Under the pieces are notes generated by a model. That model did not search any database, was not told where the DNA came from, and worked only from the letters and a program-made list of their open reading frames with translations. A program made the translations under genes and the position numbers. A stretch of DNA of 64,000 nt from an uncultured Acidobacteriaceae bacterium (GTDB taxonomy: Bacteria; Acidobacteriota; Terriglobia; Terriglobales; Acidobacteriaceae), in NCBI GenBank assembly GCA_937879855.1, contig CALFMO010000060.1:1-64000 (forward strand), read 5' to 3'. Shown here piece after piece: positions 7,254 to 17,408 of the stretch (its first letter is position 1; each line of letters begins with the position of its first letter).

Positions 7254-9396
7254 AGTTTTTTCAGATGCTCGTCTGACATGTCCACGATAGGCTCGTACAT
7301 GAACGAGTTCAGGTGGATGTTCTCTGGGGTCATCAGCACCACGTTCCGTAGAGTTCTTATGGCTCCCACCTCCTTGGGGAAATCGCGCTCAAATCTGTCC
7401 AGTAGAGCTGTGGTCTGGTTTCGCGGAATGGCGTTCACCCACGGCTGATCCGCTATTTTCGCAATCATAAACTTATCCGCTGTCAGACGAATGGCGATGG
7501 CGAGAACGATCTTCTGCTCGAATCGTGCATCCCCGCCTTGGGCTAGGCATTTCTTAGCTTCTGCGTCGATGATGTCTATTACTGGCTTGTGTGTGGCCGC
7601 AGGCGCAACAACACTGAATACCTGGGCGTAGATGGCGTCTAAGTCTTCCTCTTTGATGCCAGCAGTATCTTGTTTCCAGTGCACTAGAGATGTCAAGGTG
7701 ACAAACTTCGGGTCCGCTGATCCGCTTGTGTATTCAACGATATTTCGCGTGAACGTGATGGCCGCAATTTTCTTACTTTGATCGTTGAAGAAATTCGGCT
7801 TCCAATCCTTTACGAAAACGTTCTGGACTCCCTTCGCTCTATGGAACGAGACTTCCGTATCTGTTTTGGTGACCATTAAACAGTTGTCAGACCTCAAAGA
7901 CGGCCAAAGACGGGCCTTGAGCGTGCGGAAGAAGTCGAAGTTATGAGTCAGGATGATTTGTCGAAAAGTCGGCTCGGTCGTGATGTCCTTTAGGTACTGA
8001 ATGATCGCGTACTTGTTCTTGTAGTCGAACGAATCCGCAACGTCATCGACTACAAAGAGCGTTTCCTTCTTCTCTTTACGCCGGGCTTCAACTTCGAACA
8101 TAATGTTCAGAACGTAGAGCGCCTTCTTCTCTCCTTGGCTGAGCGCCTGTAATAGCGTGGTACGCTCCACGGGGGCACGGCCACCAGAGTCCTCAAAGAT
8201 AAATTCGAGGGTCGGAATGTCTTCGTACCCAAGGATCACGGCCTCACGGTTTTTTACCTGTAATTTGAATGGAACAAAAAAGCGGTCATTGAACAGTTCA
8301 ATGACGCTATCCCACAGGTTGCGCTCTTTCGCTGCCTGTTCTTTGATCTTATTTTCCCGGTCGGCTGCGGCTTGAACCTTGGCGATCAGATCGCGCAATG
8401 GATCGCTGTTCGCCTTGAGATACGACTTCCAAATATCCTCCTTGAACGTTGCCATATTGGAGAGGTGCGGCAACAGAGCTACATTGCTTGTCAGGTAGGA
8501 CTGGAACTCCCGGACCGTCACATTCTTAGTCAGCAATTTATCGATCTCTGCGAACTTCTTCTTCAAGTCCTTGTCTTTCGTGATTGCGTCTTTCTCTTTC
8601 GCAATCATGTCCTCAAGCTGCTTGACAGTTTTGATTTCAACCGTTTTGCCATTATTGAAGCTGACGGAGTGCTTGGCATCGAAAAAGCCATTATCGGCAA
8701 GGCTTTTTGCAATGGTTGCCGCGTTATAGTATTCGAAAACCCCCTTCTTGAAGAAAGTGGACGCGGCCAGTAATTCGTTGTACTTGGTAATGTAGTCAGC
8801 GATTGCCGTCCTGAAATCCTTAGTGTGAAGAAATGCCAGAACCTTGTCGTCGAAAATTGTGTCGTACTTCACGTCCGCAAACGGAGCATCTTTCAGCCCA
8901 AGGGCTTCATCTTTGATTCGCAGCAGCGCCGGAATAAACTTGTCATCGGTTGATGTGAACGCTGAGGAAATTTCCTTCTGCAATTCCTTCTTCGACCCAG
9001 ACTGCGTTTTTAGAGCTTTCAGTAGAGCCTCTTGAGCTTGCTCGATTCCAACGTGAAGCTGCTCATACTCCTTTCTCAGCTTGTCGTTGACCAGTAGCAA
9101 CGACGTTCTTTCGTCTCGTGCGAACACCTCCTGTATGGCGGCAACACAAGTATGCTGTCAGGGGATAAATCCGCGCCCGTTTCATCCTTGATGGCCCTTG
9201 TGGAAACGCGAGCCGGAAATATGCGATCCTTCGGAGGCGCACCCTGCGACATGTCCTTGAATGTCTGAGCAAATGAGGTCTTCATGGAGCCGTTCGGGGC
9301 GTAGATCGCGTAAACCGACTCCGCAGAGAAGTCGAAGGTGTAATCCAGTTTCTTGATTCCATAGCAGTGTTCCAGCGCAACGGTGACCTTCTTCAT
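7226..9396 (-). pseudogene. PrrC/RloC-like AAA_13 ATPase, frameshifted
   Basis: Two overlapping frames together make a full AAA_13-type protein of about 720 residues. The first part (ATG 9396, MKKVTVALEHCYGI) holds Walker A APNGSMKTS. The frame breaks at about 9128-9135, where SILVLPPY reads into an unrelated tail while the second frame continues EVFARDERTSLLLVN. The second part has a long coiled coil, an ABC signature region LLQALSQGEKKALY, Walker B LFVVDDVADSFD and an H-loop ILTHNFDFF. A C-terminal RNIVEY...LVHWK segment recalls the R-x3-E...H triad of PrrC-type anticodon nucleases. A single lost G in the AGGAGG run restores the frame, so this is a recent inactivation, a sequencing error or, less likely, programmed slippage. 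PrrC relatives guard restriction systems, which fits the R-M genes nearby. Confidence 0.8.
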
Positions 9397-9807
9397 GCTA
9401 ACGCTCCGTGGAATCATAAGGATACGCCTTTCCCTTGGCTCGGCAAATCGGTGGGACTGGGTTTGTGAAGGTGATAATTTCGAATTCCGTCGCTTCGCGC
9501 TGCTAAGTGGCGAACCGGACATCCGCCCATGCCGCGCAGCGGTTGGTCAGACTCGACTAGAAGCTACGTGTGTGCAAGAGATAGAACTACACACAATCGG
9601 CACACTTAGGTGTAAACATCGAGATGACTGTTCAGCTATTGGGAACGGTGGATGACTCGTCGGCCGTAGGTCGTCCTTTGTCGTTGATTCCCTCCCATTG
9701 CACCACCAACGGAATGAATAGGTTTCCCTCATCTTTCTCATCCAAGCATGCGCCCTGATTCCACTCCTACGGCCTGCTATAGTCATTGAGTTATTGGATC
9801 GAGCAGC
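9397..9807. other. Divergent intergenic region, no gene seen
   Basis: This lies between the start of the AAA_13 ATPase (minus strand) and the SNF2 helicase operon (plus strand) and should carry both promoters. I see no convincing sigma-70 pair and no supported open frame. A minus-strand frame covering 9547-10650 is a shadow of the helicase gene. Confidence 0.4.
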
Positions 9808-12756
9808 ATGATTCTGCACGGGTTCAACCGACGCATTCTGGCCGAGGATCTCACCCGGATCCGGCGTCCCGACGATCTCGAACGCTACTCCGCCTCGCAG
9901 AGGCAAGCACGGATCGACCCCAACCCCCATCAAATCGATGCCGTTATTTTCGCCCTGCGGCGACTTCGGGATGGCGGTTGCATCCTCGCCGACGAAGTGG
10001 GTCTCGGCAAGACCATCGAAGCTGGTCTGGTCATCGCGCAGGGTCGTGCCGAGGGCCTTCAGCGGGTTCTCCTGATCGTTCCAAAATCCCTGATCGGCCA
10101 GTGGCAGAACGAGCTGGCCAACCTGTTTGCCATTCAGGCCCAGGACGAACAACGAAGTTTTGTTGCGCCCTGCGTGTACCTGGTCGGCCGGGAATTCGCC
10201 GGCAGCGAGCGCGGAGCTGCCGCTCTCGGTGCCGCTCCGCCCTTCGATCTGGTGGTCATCGACGAAGCCCATGAGATCTTTGCCGGGCTCCATAAGCGCT
10301 ACAGCCGCGATGGACTCTATGAAGAGAGCTCCGATGAAGCACTGATGGCGCATCGGGTGCGCGGGTTTTTGCGCTCCTCGCCCGTGCTGCTGCTCACCGC
10401 CACGCCGATGCAAAACTCGCTGGCCGAACTCTGGGGACTGGTCCAGTATGTGGAACCCACCGGTACCCTGCTGGGCGACATTGCCACATTTCGGAAGGTC
10501 TTCTGCGACGACGATGACCGCGTCCTTGTGCCCGGGCAAGAGCACGAACTGCAACGCAGACTCGCGGTTGTGCTGCAGCGCACCCTGCGCCGCCAGGCCC
10601 AGGAATTTCTGGATCGCCCCTTCACCCAGCGGCGGTGCCGACTGTACCAATACGACATGAGCGAGAACGAGCGATCACTCTACGATGACGTCACCGAATA
10701 CCTCCTCCAGCCTTCGCTGTACGCATTTTCCGGCAGACAGCGGCGCTTGTTGCTCATCGGCTTCCATCGCCGCATGGCGTCCTCCATTCCTGCTCTTGCC
10801 GCCAGTCTAGAAAACGTGGCCGCGCGGCTTCGTCGTATGTGCGGAAAGGCTGGCCAGGACGATACAGCGAAAGCAATGTATCGGGATCTGGAGGACGAAG
10901 ACGAAATCGAGGACATTCTGGAGGAAGCATCTCCGCCAGCGGACAACTCTGGCGTGCTCGCCGAACTTGCGCGCGTCGAAAGCTTTATTCACCGCGCCAA
11001 ATCTCTTCCCGACGATGCCAAGGCACGGTCCTTCCTGGACGCCATTCGGGTGGTGTTGAATCCTGGAGCCAACGGTGGTGGCAGCGGAAAAGCCGTGGTG
11101 TTCACCGAGTCGATTACAACCCAGGAATACCTGCGGACTCTGCTGCTCGGCATGGGGCTCGGCAACGAAGAGGTCACGTTGTTTCGGGGCGTGAACGATG
11201 ATGAGCGCGTGCAGCAGGCTTACGCCCGGTGGCAACAAGAGGAAGGATCCCGTTTCCCTGGTGGCTCAAAGCCGAGCCGCGAAGTGGCCGTCAGGCTCGC
11301 CCTGGTCCATGAATTCCGCACTCGTTCCCGGGTGCTGATCTGCACCGAGGCCGGAGCCAAGGGACTCAACTTGCAGTTCTGCAACACGGTGATCAACTAT
11401 GACCTACCGTGGAATCCGCAGCGCATCGAACAGCGCATTGGTCGCTGCCACCGCTACAGCCAAGAACACGATGTGACCGTGGTCAACTTTATCGCCCGGG
11501 ACAACGAAGCCCATCAGCTCACCTTTGAAATTCTCAGCCAAAAGCTGGATCTGTTCGGGAAAGTTCTCGATGCCTCCGATACCGTTCTGCACGAACCCCG
11601 GACCGACGCTCCCGAACTGGTGGTCTCGGCCCTGTCGGTTGAGTTGGAGAGCGACCTTCGCAATATCTACAGCCGGTCCCGCACTCTCGAAGAGGTAACC
11701 CGCGAGATCGCGGCCCTGCGCGACAAGATCACCGAGAAGCGAGTTGTCTACGAACGCGAATATCAGCGCACCTCACAGATTATCGAATCCCGCTTCGATG
11801 AGAAGGTGCGCAAAGTGTTCAAGAGTCTACGCGAGGAATTGCCGCACGGGCTGGCGGATTTGGATCGAGACGTCGCCTCCTTGGTCGACGGTTATCTCGC
11901 CGCTCGTTCGGTCAAGTATCAGCGCTCCGAAGAGGCGGGCCGGGCGGTATTTGAAATCGCACCGGATGGAGCCTTGCCTGCTGAAATCGGCGAGGGACGT
12001 CGCTTCGCGACCGGCGACGCCCGCGCTTTACAGAATGCCGAAGCCCTGAACCTGGTTCATCCGCTGGTACGAGCTGCGATCGCTGACGCCAAGAACTGGC
12101 GGGGAGGTTCCCTGTTGTTCGAACTCCCGCCCAAGCCACCCGCCGAGTTGACCGCGCTGGTTGGCGGCGCCGGCCACCTTCGAGTGGCATTGGTCGGCTA
12201 CGAGGGCTTTGAACCGGTTCAGCGGCTGGTCGCCGCAGCCGTGGTTGACAGCAATCCGATCGATCCGATCATCGCCAAAAGCCTGATTCATCTCAGCACC
12301 CGAGAAGGCTCCGCTGGTTCGCTCGCGGGTGACCCCGAACTGTTGACCGATGCCCTCGATGAAGCCGTCTTTGTGGATCAGCGGGAAATCGAGAAGAGCG
12401 AACAGCAACACTTCGAACAAGCCATCCGGCAACTGGAGCGCTTCGTCGAGGACAAGATCCTCGTGTTGCGGCGGGAGCTCTCCTCCATCAGCGAGAAACT
12501 TCGATCCGCAAAACAGAGGCGCGATCAGGTTGTGGGCTCAACCGCACGAGAGCGGATTGAGGCCGAGATCGGAGAGCTCGCGACCCGCGAAGAGAATCTC
12601 GAAAGCCGAATCGGTGCCTTGGAATCCCGAGAAGACGAGGTTTACACAAAATGGAGGGACCACTACCACAAGCTTCGCTATCAGCCGCCAAACGTCGAGG
12701 TCCTGTTCGACGCAACGCTTCAGATCTCTCAGGCGAATCAGGGGAGATCATGCTGA
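9808..12756 (+). CDS. SNF2-family helicase/translocase with C-terminal coiled coil
   Basis: The 982-residue protein has a RapA-style SNF2 motor. Walker A is in ILADEVGLGKTIEAG (GLGKT at 65-69), DEAH is at 152-155, motif III is LLLTATPMQNS, and motifs V/VI are EAGAKGLNLQFC and QRIEQRIGRCHRYSQ. Beyond about residue 600 comes a long charged coiled-coil and globular tail absent from standard RapA. SNF2 motors translocate on duplex DNA and remodel bound protein. The ATG follows GAGC. Its TGA overlaps the ATG of the nuclease gene by seven bases and that gene overlaps the ATPase gene, so the three products are probably made in step and may form one complex. A relation to DISARM DrmD is possible, but no other DISARM gene is here. 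Confidence 0.88.
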   Translation: MILHGFNRRILAEDLTRIRRPDDLERYSASQRQARIDPNPHQIDAVIFALRRLRDGGCILADEVGLGKTIEAGLVIAQGRAEGLQRVLLIVPKSLIGQWQNELANLFAIQAQDEQRSFVAPCVYLVGREFAGSERGAAALGAAPPFDLVVIDEAHEIFAGLHKRYSRDGLYEESSDEALMAHRVRGFLRSSPVLLLTATPMQNSLAELWGLVQYVEPTGTLLGDIATFRKVFCDDDDRVLVPGQEHELQRRLAVVLQRTLRRQAQEFLDRPFTQRRCRLYQYDMSENERSLYDDVTEYLLQPSLYAFSGRQRRLLLIGFHRRMASSIPALAASLENVAARLRRMCGKAGQDDTAKAMYRDLEDEDEIEDILEEASPPADNSGVLAELARVESFIHRAKSLPDDAKARSFLDAIRVVLNPGANGGGSGKAVVFTESITTQEYLRTLLLGMGLGNEEVTLFRGVNDDERVQQAYARWQQEEGSRFPGGSKPSREVAVRLALVHEFRTRSRVLICTEAGAKGLNLQFCNTVINYDLPWNPQRIEQRIGRCHRYSQEHDVTVVNFIARDNEAHQLTFEILSQKLDLFGKVLDASDTVLHEPRTDAPELVVSALSVELESDLRNIYSRSRTLEEVTREIAALRDKITEKRVVYEREYQRTSQIIESRFDEKVRKVFKSLREELPHGLADLDRDVASLVDGYLAARSVKYQRSEEAGRAVFEIAPDGALPAEIGEGRRFATGDARALQNAEALNLVHPLVRAAIADAKNWRGGSLLFELPPKPPAELTALVGGAGHLRVALVGYEGFEPVQRLVAAAVVDSNPIDPIIAKSLIHLSTREGSAGSLAGDPELLTDALDEAVFVDQREIEKSEQQHFEQAIRQLERFVEDKILVLRRELSSISEKLRSAKQRRDQVVGSTARERIEAEIGELATREENLESRIGALESREDEVYTKWRDHYHKLRYQPPNVEVLFDATLQISQANQGRSC

Positions 12757-13913
12757 AGCTGTTGCACACCGCGGACTGGCATCTGGCTCGCAGATTCCCG
12801 TCCTTCCCTGACGAGGCCCAGAAGAAGCTCTCGCGGGCTCGTATGGACGTCGTCGCGAGCATCCTCGATGTGGCTCGTCGCAATGCCGTCCATGCCATCT
12901 TGTGTGCCGGAGATATCTTCGACGATCCTCAGCCCGCGCCTGAGTTTTGGGAAGAATTGGCGCGAACCCTTCGCGAACATGCTGTCGGGCCGGTTCCGAT
13001 TTTCTTTGTCCCTGGGAACCATGATCCTCTGACGCTCGAATCTGTGTGGGCGCCCGCACACCCGTTTCGTAGCCGTCTTCCCAAATGGGTGCACGTCGTC
13101 GATCGGGACGACTTTAGCTACGAGCTGTCGAAGGATGCGGTTCTCTATGCTCGCCCATGCCGATCAAAGGCCGGCGAAACGGATCTGGCGATGGCGCTTC
13201 CGGCGCGCGCAGCGGGCGACGAGCGTCTGCGCATCGGTTGTGTGCACGGCTGCACTTTTGACGTCGAGGGTTATCAGACCAATTTCCCAATCTCTCGAGA
13301 CGCAGGCCTCGAAAGAGGGTTCGACTACCTCGCGATCGGCGACACCCATTCTTTTCGCGACGTCACCGCAGGCTCACCGGTTCCAACGGTCTACCCCGGC
13401 GCTCCCGAACCGACCAGCTTTGACGAGGCCGGCGCGGGCAATGTAGCCCTCGTCGCCTTGTTTCGGCGAGGCCGTCGGCCTCGCGTGGATCCAGAGCCAG
13501 TGGCCTTTTGGCGCTGGCTGGATCTACATTGCCGTGACCTGAACGAACTCCGCAGAGTATTGACCCTGACCGATCTCGATCGGCACGTTGTCCGATTGCA
13601 CCTCGACATGGTGGTCTCGCTCTCCGAAGAGACGGAAGTGGAGCGCATTGTGCGGGACCTGGAGGGTACGCACGCCACCCATGGTCGCGCGGGTGTTTTG
13701 CTGGTGGAACGGACGAATCTACGGTTGGAGATCGGCTCTGGCGATGCTTTCCCCGAAGACTTGCCGCCGGTACTCAGAGATACCGTGGCGCGCCTCGATC
13801 AACTCGTCGCCAGCGCCGCAAGCGAGGTGGAGAAGTCCAAGGCGACACGCGCCCTATCCCATCTCTTCAAGTTGCTCCAAACTCAGCACGCTTCGAAGGG
13901 ACGTGCGCTATGA
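12750..13913 (+). CDS. YhaO/SbcD-like metallophosphoesterase nuclease
   Basis: The 387-residue protein begins MLKLLHTADWHL after GGGGAG and overlaps the helicase stop by seven bases. Metallophosphoesterase motifs occur in order: D9-x-H11 in HTADWHL, GDIFD, GNHD, VHGCTF and IGDTHS. These ligate the two metal ions of Mre11/SbcD/YhaO exonucleases. The C-terminal 150 residues are a family-specific capping domain. Partner of the next gene: Mre11-type nucleases act on DNA ends under control of a Rad50-like ATPase. Its stop overlaps the ATPase start by four bases (ATGA). Confidence 0.9.
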   Translation: MLKLLHTADWHLARRFPSFPDEAQKKLSRARMDVVASILDVARRNAVHAILCAGDIFDDPQPAPEFWEELARTLREHAVGPVPIFFVPGNHDPLTLESVWAPAHPFRSRLPKWVHVVDRDDFSYELSKDAVLYARPCRSKAGETDLAMALPARAAGDERLRIGCVHGCTFDVEGYQTNFPISRDAGLERGFDYLAIGDTHSFRDVTAGSPVPTVYPGAPEPTSFDEAGAGNVALVALFRRGRRPRVDPEPVAFWRWLDLHCRDLNELRRVLTLTDLDRHVVRLHLDMVVSLSEETEVERIVRDLEGTHATHGRAGVLLVERTNLRLEIGSGDAFPEDLPPVLRDTVARLDQLVASAASEVEKSKATRALSHLFKLLQTQHASKGRAL

Positions 13914-16900
13914 AGCTGCAGCGCTTGCGTGTGACGAACTTCGCCGCGGTCCGGGATGCCGACGTCACCTTCGGCAAGGGGCTGAACGTCCTATACGGTC
14001 CGAACGATCTCGGTAAGTCCACGCTAGTCGATGCCATTCGCATGGTCTTGTTGCTGCCCTACACCTCGACGTCGATCGAACAGTACATCGCCTGGACTGG
14101 CGGTCACGAACCGATGGTGGAGCTCACGTTTGAGACCGAACAGCAGCGCATCTGGCGTGTGCGCAAGGAATTTGGCAGGGGTGGTTCTGCGGTCCTGCAA
14201 GAATCCAAGAACGGCCAAGATTTCGATGACGTCGAGCGCGCCAGAAAGGTCGATGGCAGGCTGCGCGAGATTTTGCGTTGGGGGATTCCCGAGCCCGGGG
14301 GCACGGGAAGTGGCAAGGGCCTCCCCACCAGTTTTCTGGCCACTGCACTGTTGTCGACGCAGTCGGAGGTTGCCGCCATACTTGGCGAGAGCTTGCAGAA
14401 GGATCTTACGGGCAGCGGGAGAGAGTGGATCGCGGCGGCGTTGCAGGCGGTCGCGCAAGACCCTTGGTTCGTTTCCTTATTAAGAGATGTCCAGGCAAGA
14501 CGGGATGAGGCCTATACCGATAAGGGATCCAAGAAGGCTGCCAAGGGCAGCGTGTTCAAGGTCGCGGCGGATCGCGTAAAGGACACCAGGGAGGAGAAGG
14601 ATCGGCTCCAGAAAGTGGTGGACGACTCCGAAGGAGCTGAGGCTCTCCTCCGGGAACTTTTCCAGAACCGCTACGAGAAGCGCGAGGCTCTGGCCAGAGC
14701 GAGCGACGAGGTCGCCATTCTAGAAAAGCTAGCCACTCAGGCGGCAGACCGTTCTGCCGCGGCCGAACTAGTTCGTTGCGCCGAGCAAGAGGTCGAACGC
14801 ATTCTTTCGCTGGCACACGAGATCAAGGAAGGCGAGGCGAAAGCCCACGTTTTCCTTTCCCAGGTGAAAGAGGCAAAGGCTGCGGTTGCGACTGCGCAGC
14901 AGAACCAGTCCAAAGCCCAGCTCGCTCTCAAGGCGGCGGAACAGGCCGCCCGCGAAAAAGCCGATCCTAACATCAATGAAACTGTGGTCCGCCAGGAACT
15001 GGAACTGAAGATAGCGGCTGCCGATCGTGCTGCGGGTATCGCTCAACAGAGTCTCGATGCTGCTCATAACGCACAGCAACTTATTCATGCTGCGGCCGAA
15101 GTGGGGCGGAAACTCGGCGAGCAGGAAGAAGCGGCGGCGATCGCGCGAAAAACCTCGGACGAAGATGCGGAACAAGAAGAAGCCGCCAACTTTGAGCTGC
15201 TTCGTTGTGACTTGCTCGAACGGGCCCTCGACGTGCGCCTTGCCGACAGCCGCGTTGTCGATGCGCAAGTTGCCGTGCAGAAAAAATCAACCGTTCAACA
15301 ACGGCTCGATGCAGTTCTCATCGAGCGGGCGAGCCTGATCAAGAAGCGCTCCGCCATGAAGTTGCCTGCATCGGCTGCCATCGCGCCCATGCGCCGGCTG
15401 GCCCATGAGATCGCCGCCGCACGCGGAACTCTGAGTGTTGGCCTCGCCGTGTCCATCGAGCCCGTAAAACCTCTAGATTTGCGCATCCAGCGGGACGGAA
15501 CGCTGCTGGAGCCAACTGTGGCCCAGCAGCCACTGGAAGTTGAAGCCGACACCGCACTCGAGATTGGAATCGCCGACGTGGCCACGGTTCGGATCCGAGG
15601 AGGACGCCGAGACGCGCGAGAACGAGTCCACGTACTCGAGCAACAGTGGGCTCAGGACGTGGCGCCGCATCTTGCGGCGGCTGCGGTTCCAGACCTCGAT
15701 GGTCTCGACTCCAAAATCACAGAGAGCGTAAGACTGGATGCTCAAGTCCAGGAAAAGGACAACGAATCTCAGGCGTTCGAAGCGCAACTCGCGCCCTTGG
15801 CCGAGGCTGCCAGAGAGCTACAAGACGCCATGCAACACGCCGCCTTGTGCCGCACTGCGATCGGCGATGTACCGCTTGAGCCGCTATTGGCCGAACTTGA
15901 ACTCCTTGGCGCAGATCCAGTGTATGCTTTGCGCACCCGTCGAGGGGAGTTGTCGAAAAGCGTGGTGAGCGCCAGAGCGCGGGCCACTGAAAGCGCCAGA
16001 CTCTACACACTCGCCGAGGATCGAACCACCAACCTTCGAGGGCTCTGGGAAGCGGCTACCTCGAAACGCGATGAGGCTTTAGCGACCTTCCCCGACGGGG
16101 TGGACGCAGCATTGTCGGCTTCCGAAAGGAACCTCTCCGAGGCGAGTTCGGAAAGGCAGAATGCCGGCGCAGATCTAGAGGCCTTGGACCAGACGATCTC
16201 TTCCCAAAAGCGGATTATCGACGAGGCCGCGATCAGTGCTCGCACTCAGCTGGAGATTGCCAACGCCGACGTCGAGACTGCACGGCAGAATTTGACGACA
16301 GCGATTACAAGCCACGCCGAACACACTGGCCGACTTGCTGAATTGCAAAAACGGCGCGACGCAGAAGACTTATCGGCTGCCGAATTGCGACTGCAGGAGG
16401 CAAAATCTCACCACGCTGCCTTGCCCATACCCGAGCGCAACGCGACTCAAGATGAAGTGCATATGGAGAGGAACCGCGAAAAAGCGGCGCGGTCCGAATA
16501 TGAAGCCAACGAGTCAGAGATCCAGAGGGCACGTGGTCGGCTGGAGCAGGTCGGTGGAGCGGTCGCTCGGGAACGGCTGCGAGACGCAAGTGAAGCCTTT
16601 GAACAAGCGGAACGTCAAGAGAAGGAAATTGAAGCCGATTACGAGGCGTGGAAACTGCTGCTTGAGCAACTGAAGGCGGCTGATTCCGCGCAGGCAAGCA
16701 ATCTCGGCCAAGCTCTGGCGCCGACTGTCGCGGGCTTGTTTCAAAGTCTAACGCAACAACGCTACCAGTCCGTCCAGCTTGGAGCTCAGCTGAGCACCGA
16801 AGGGGTCGTAGTACACGGCGCGCCCCGTCCGGCAGCCCTGCTGTCAGTTGGAACCAGGGAACAGTTGTCGACCCTGTATCGCCTCGCCTTGGCAGAGTAC

Positions 16901-17140
16901 TTGCAAACCGCGGTAGTGTTCGATGATCAACTGGTGCAGAGTGATGGCAACCGCATGGACTGGCTTCGAGGATTGCTCGCCGAGAAAGCGCGCATCTTTC
17001 AGATCATTGTCTTGACTTGCCGGCCTTCCGATTACCTGGGTACGGCCACCCCCTTATCGGGTGCGCCCAATACCCACACGGATCAGGCCGACGGCTTCAT
17101 CCGCGCGATTGATCTCGGGCGGGTGGTTCAGCGACATTAA
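13910..17140 (+). CDS. YhaN/Rad50-like SMC-type ATPase without zinc hook
   Basis: The 1076-residue protein has an N-terminal ATPase half with Walker A GPNDLGKST (about 30-38) and some 700 residues of coiled coil. The C-terminal half contains signature LSVGTREQLSTLYRLALAEY and Walker B VVFDDQLVQSD, where Asp-Asp replaces the usual Asp-Glu. The coiled coil lacks a CxxC, so it cannot form the zinc hook of true Rad50/SbcC. This and the FDDQL Walker B resemble YhaN. The ATPase likely gates the upstream YhaO-like nuclease at DNA ends, with the SNF2 motor as third partner. No transcription terminator is clear after the stop; the TIR gene begins 268 bases later. Confidence 0.9.
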   Translation: MKLQRLRVTNFAAVRDADVTFGKGLNVLYGPNDLGKSTLVDAIRMVLLLPYTSTSIEQYIAWTGGHEPMVELTFETEQQRIWRVRKEFGRGGSAVLQESKNGQDFDDVERARKVDGRLREILRWGIPEPGGTGSGKGLPTSFLATALLSTQSEVAAILGESLQKDLTGSGREWIAAALQAVAQDPWFVSLLRDVQARRDEAYTDKGSKKAAKGSVFKVAADRVKDTREEKDRLQKVVDDSEGAEALLRELFQNRYEKREALARASDEVAILEKLATQAADRSAAAELVRCAEQEVERILSLAHEIKEGEAKAHVFLSQVKEAKAAVATAQQNQSKAQLALKAAEQAAREKADPNINETVVRQELELKIAAADRAAGIAQQSLDAAHNAQQLIHAAAEVGRKLGEQEEAAAIARKTSDEDAEQEEAANFELLRCDLLERALDVRLADSRVVDAQVAVQKKSTVQQRLDAVLIERASLIKKRSAMKLPASAAIAPMRRLAHEIAAARGTLSVGLAVSIEPVKPLDLRIQRDGTLLEPTVAQQPLEVEADTALEIGIADVATVRIRGGRRDARERVHVLEQQWAQDVAPHLAAAAVPDLDGLDSKITESVRLDAQVQEKDNESQAFEAQLAPLAEAARELQDAMQHAALCRTAIGDVPLEPLLAELELLGADPVYALRTRRGELSKSVVSARARATESARLYTLAEDRTTNLRGLWEAATSKRDEALATFPDGVDAALSASERNLSEASSERQNAGADLEALDQTISSQKRIIDEAAISARTQLEIANADVETARQNLTTAITSHAEHTGRLAELQKRRDAEDLSAAELRLQEAKSHHAALPIPERNATQDEVHMERNREKAARSEYEANESEIQRARGRLEQVGGAVARERLRDASEAFEQAERQEKEIEADYEAWKLLLEQLKAADSAQASNLGQALAPTVAGLFQSLTQQRYQSVQLGAQLSTEGVVVHGAPRPAALLSVGTREQLSTLYRLALAEYLQTAVVFDDQLVQSDGNRMDWLRGLLAEKARIFQIIVLTCRPSDYLGTATPLSGAPNTHTDQADGFIRAIDLGRVVQRH

Positions 17141-17408
17141 GAAAACCAGAGAAAGGCGGTTCCTCCATGTCGGCTCCAGGGGCTCGAAATTTCGACTTAA
17201 ACATAGAGTAGATCCTAGAAGGATGGGAGGTCAGGCATGCCATGCCACCTAGCCATGTGGCCCGTTCTCTATAGTCTGACTCAATCATTCGATGCCAACC
17301 GTCGTTCGCTGTTATCGGAATGTTCTGTCGCCGAAAAGCACTATCATGACATCGCGAGTGATCGTCGGAAATCAACCGACGGCCAGATTTGGATTCCAAG
17401 GAGGCAGG

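Noticed and set aside
9547..10650. Long minus-strand open frame opposite the SNF2 helicase
   Set aside because: It is a shadow of a GC-rich coding strand; the plus-strand product has full helicase motifs.
9808..12756. DISARM system
   Set aside because: No DrmA, DrmB or DrmC-like gene lies beside the SNF2 protein.
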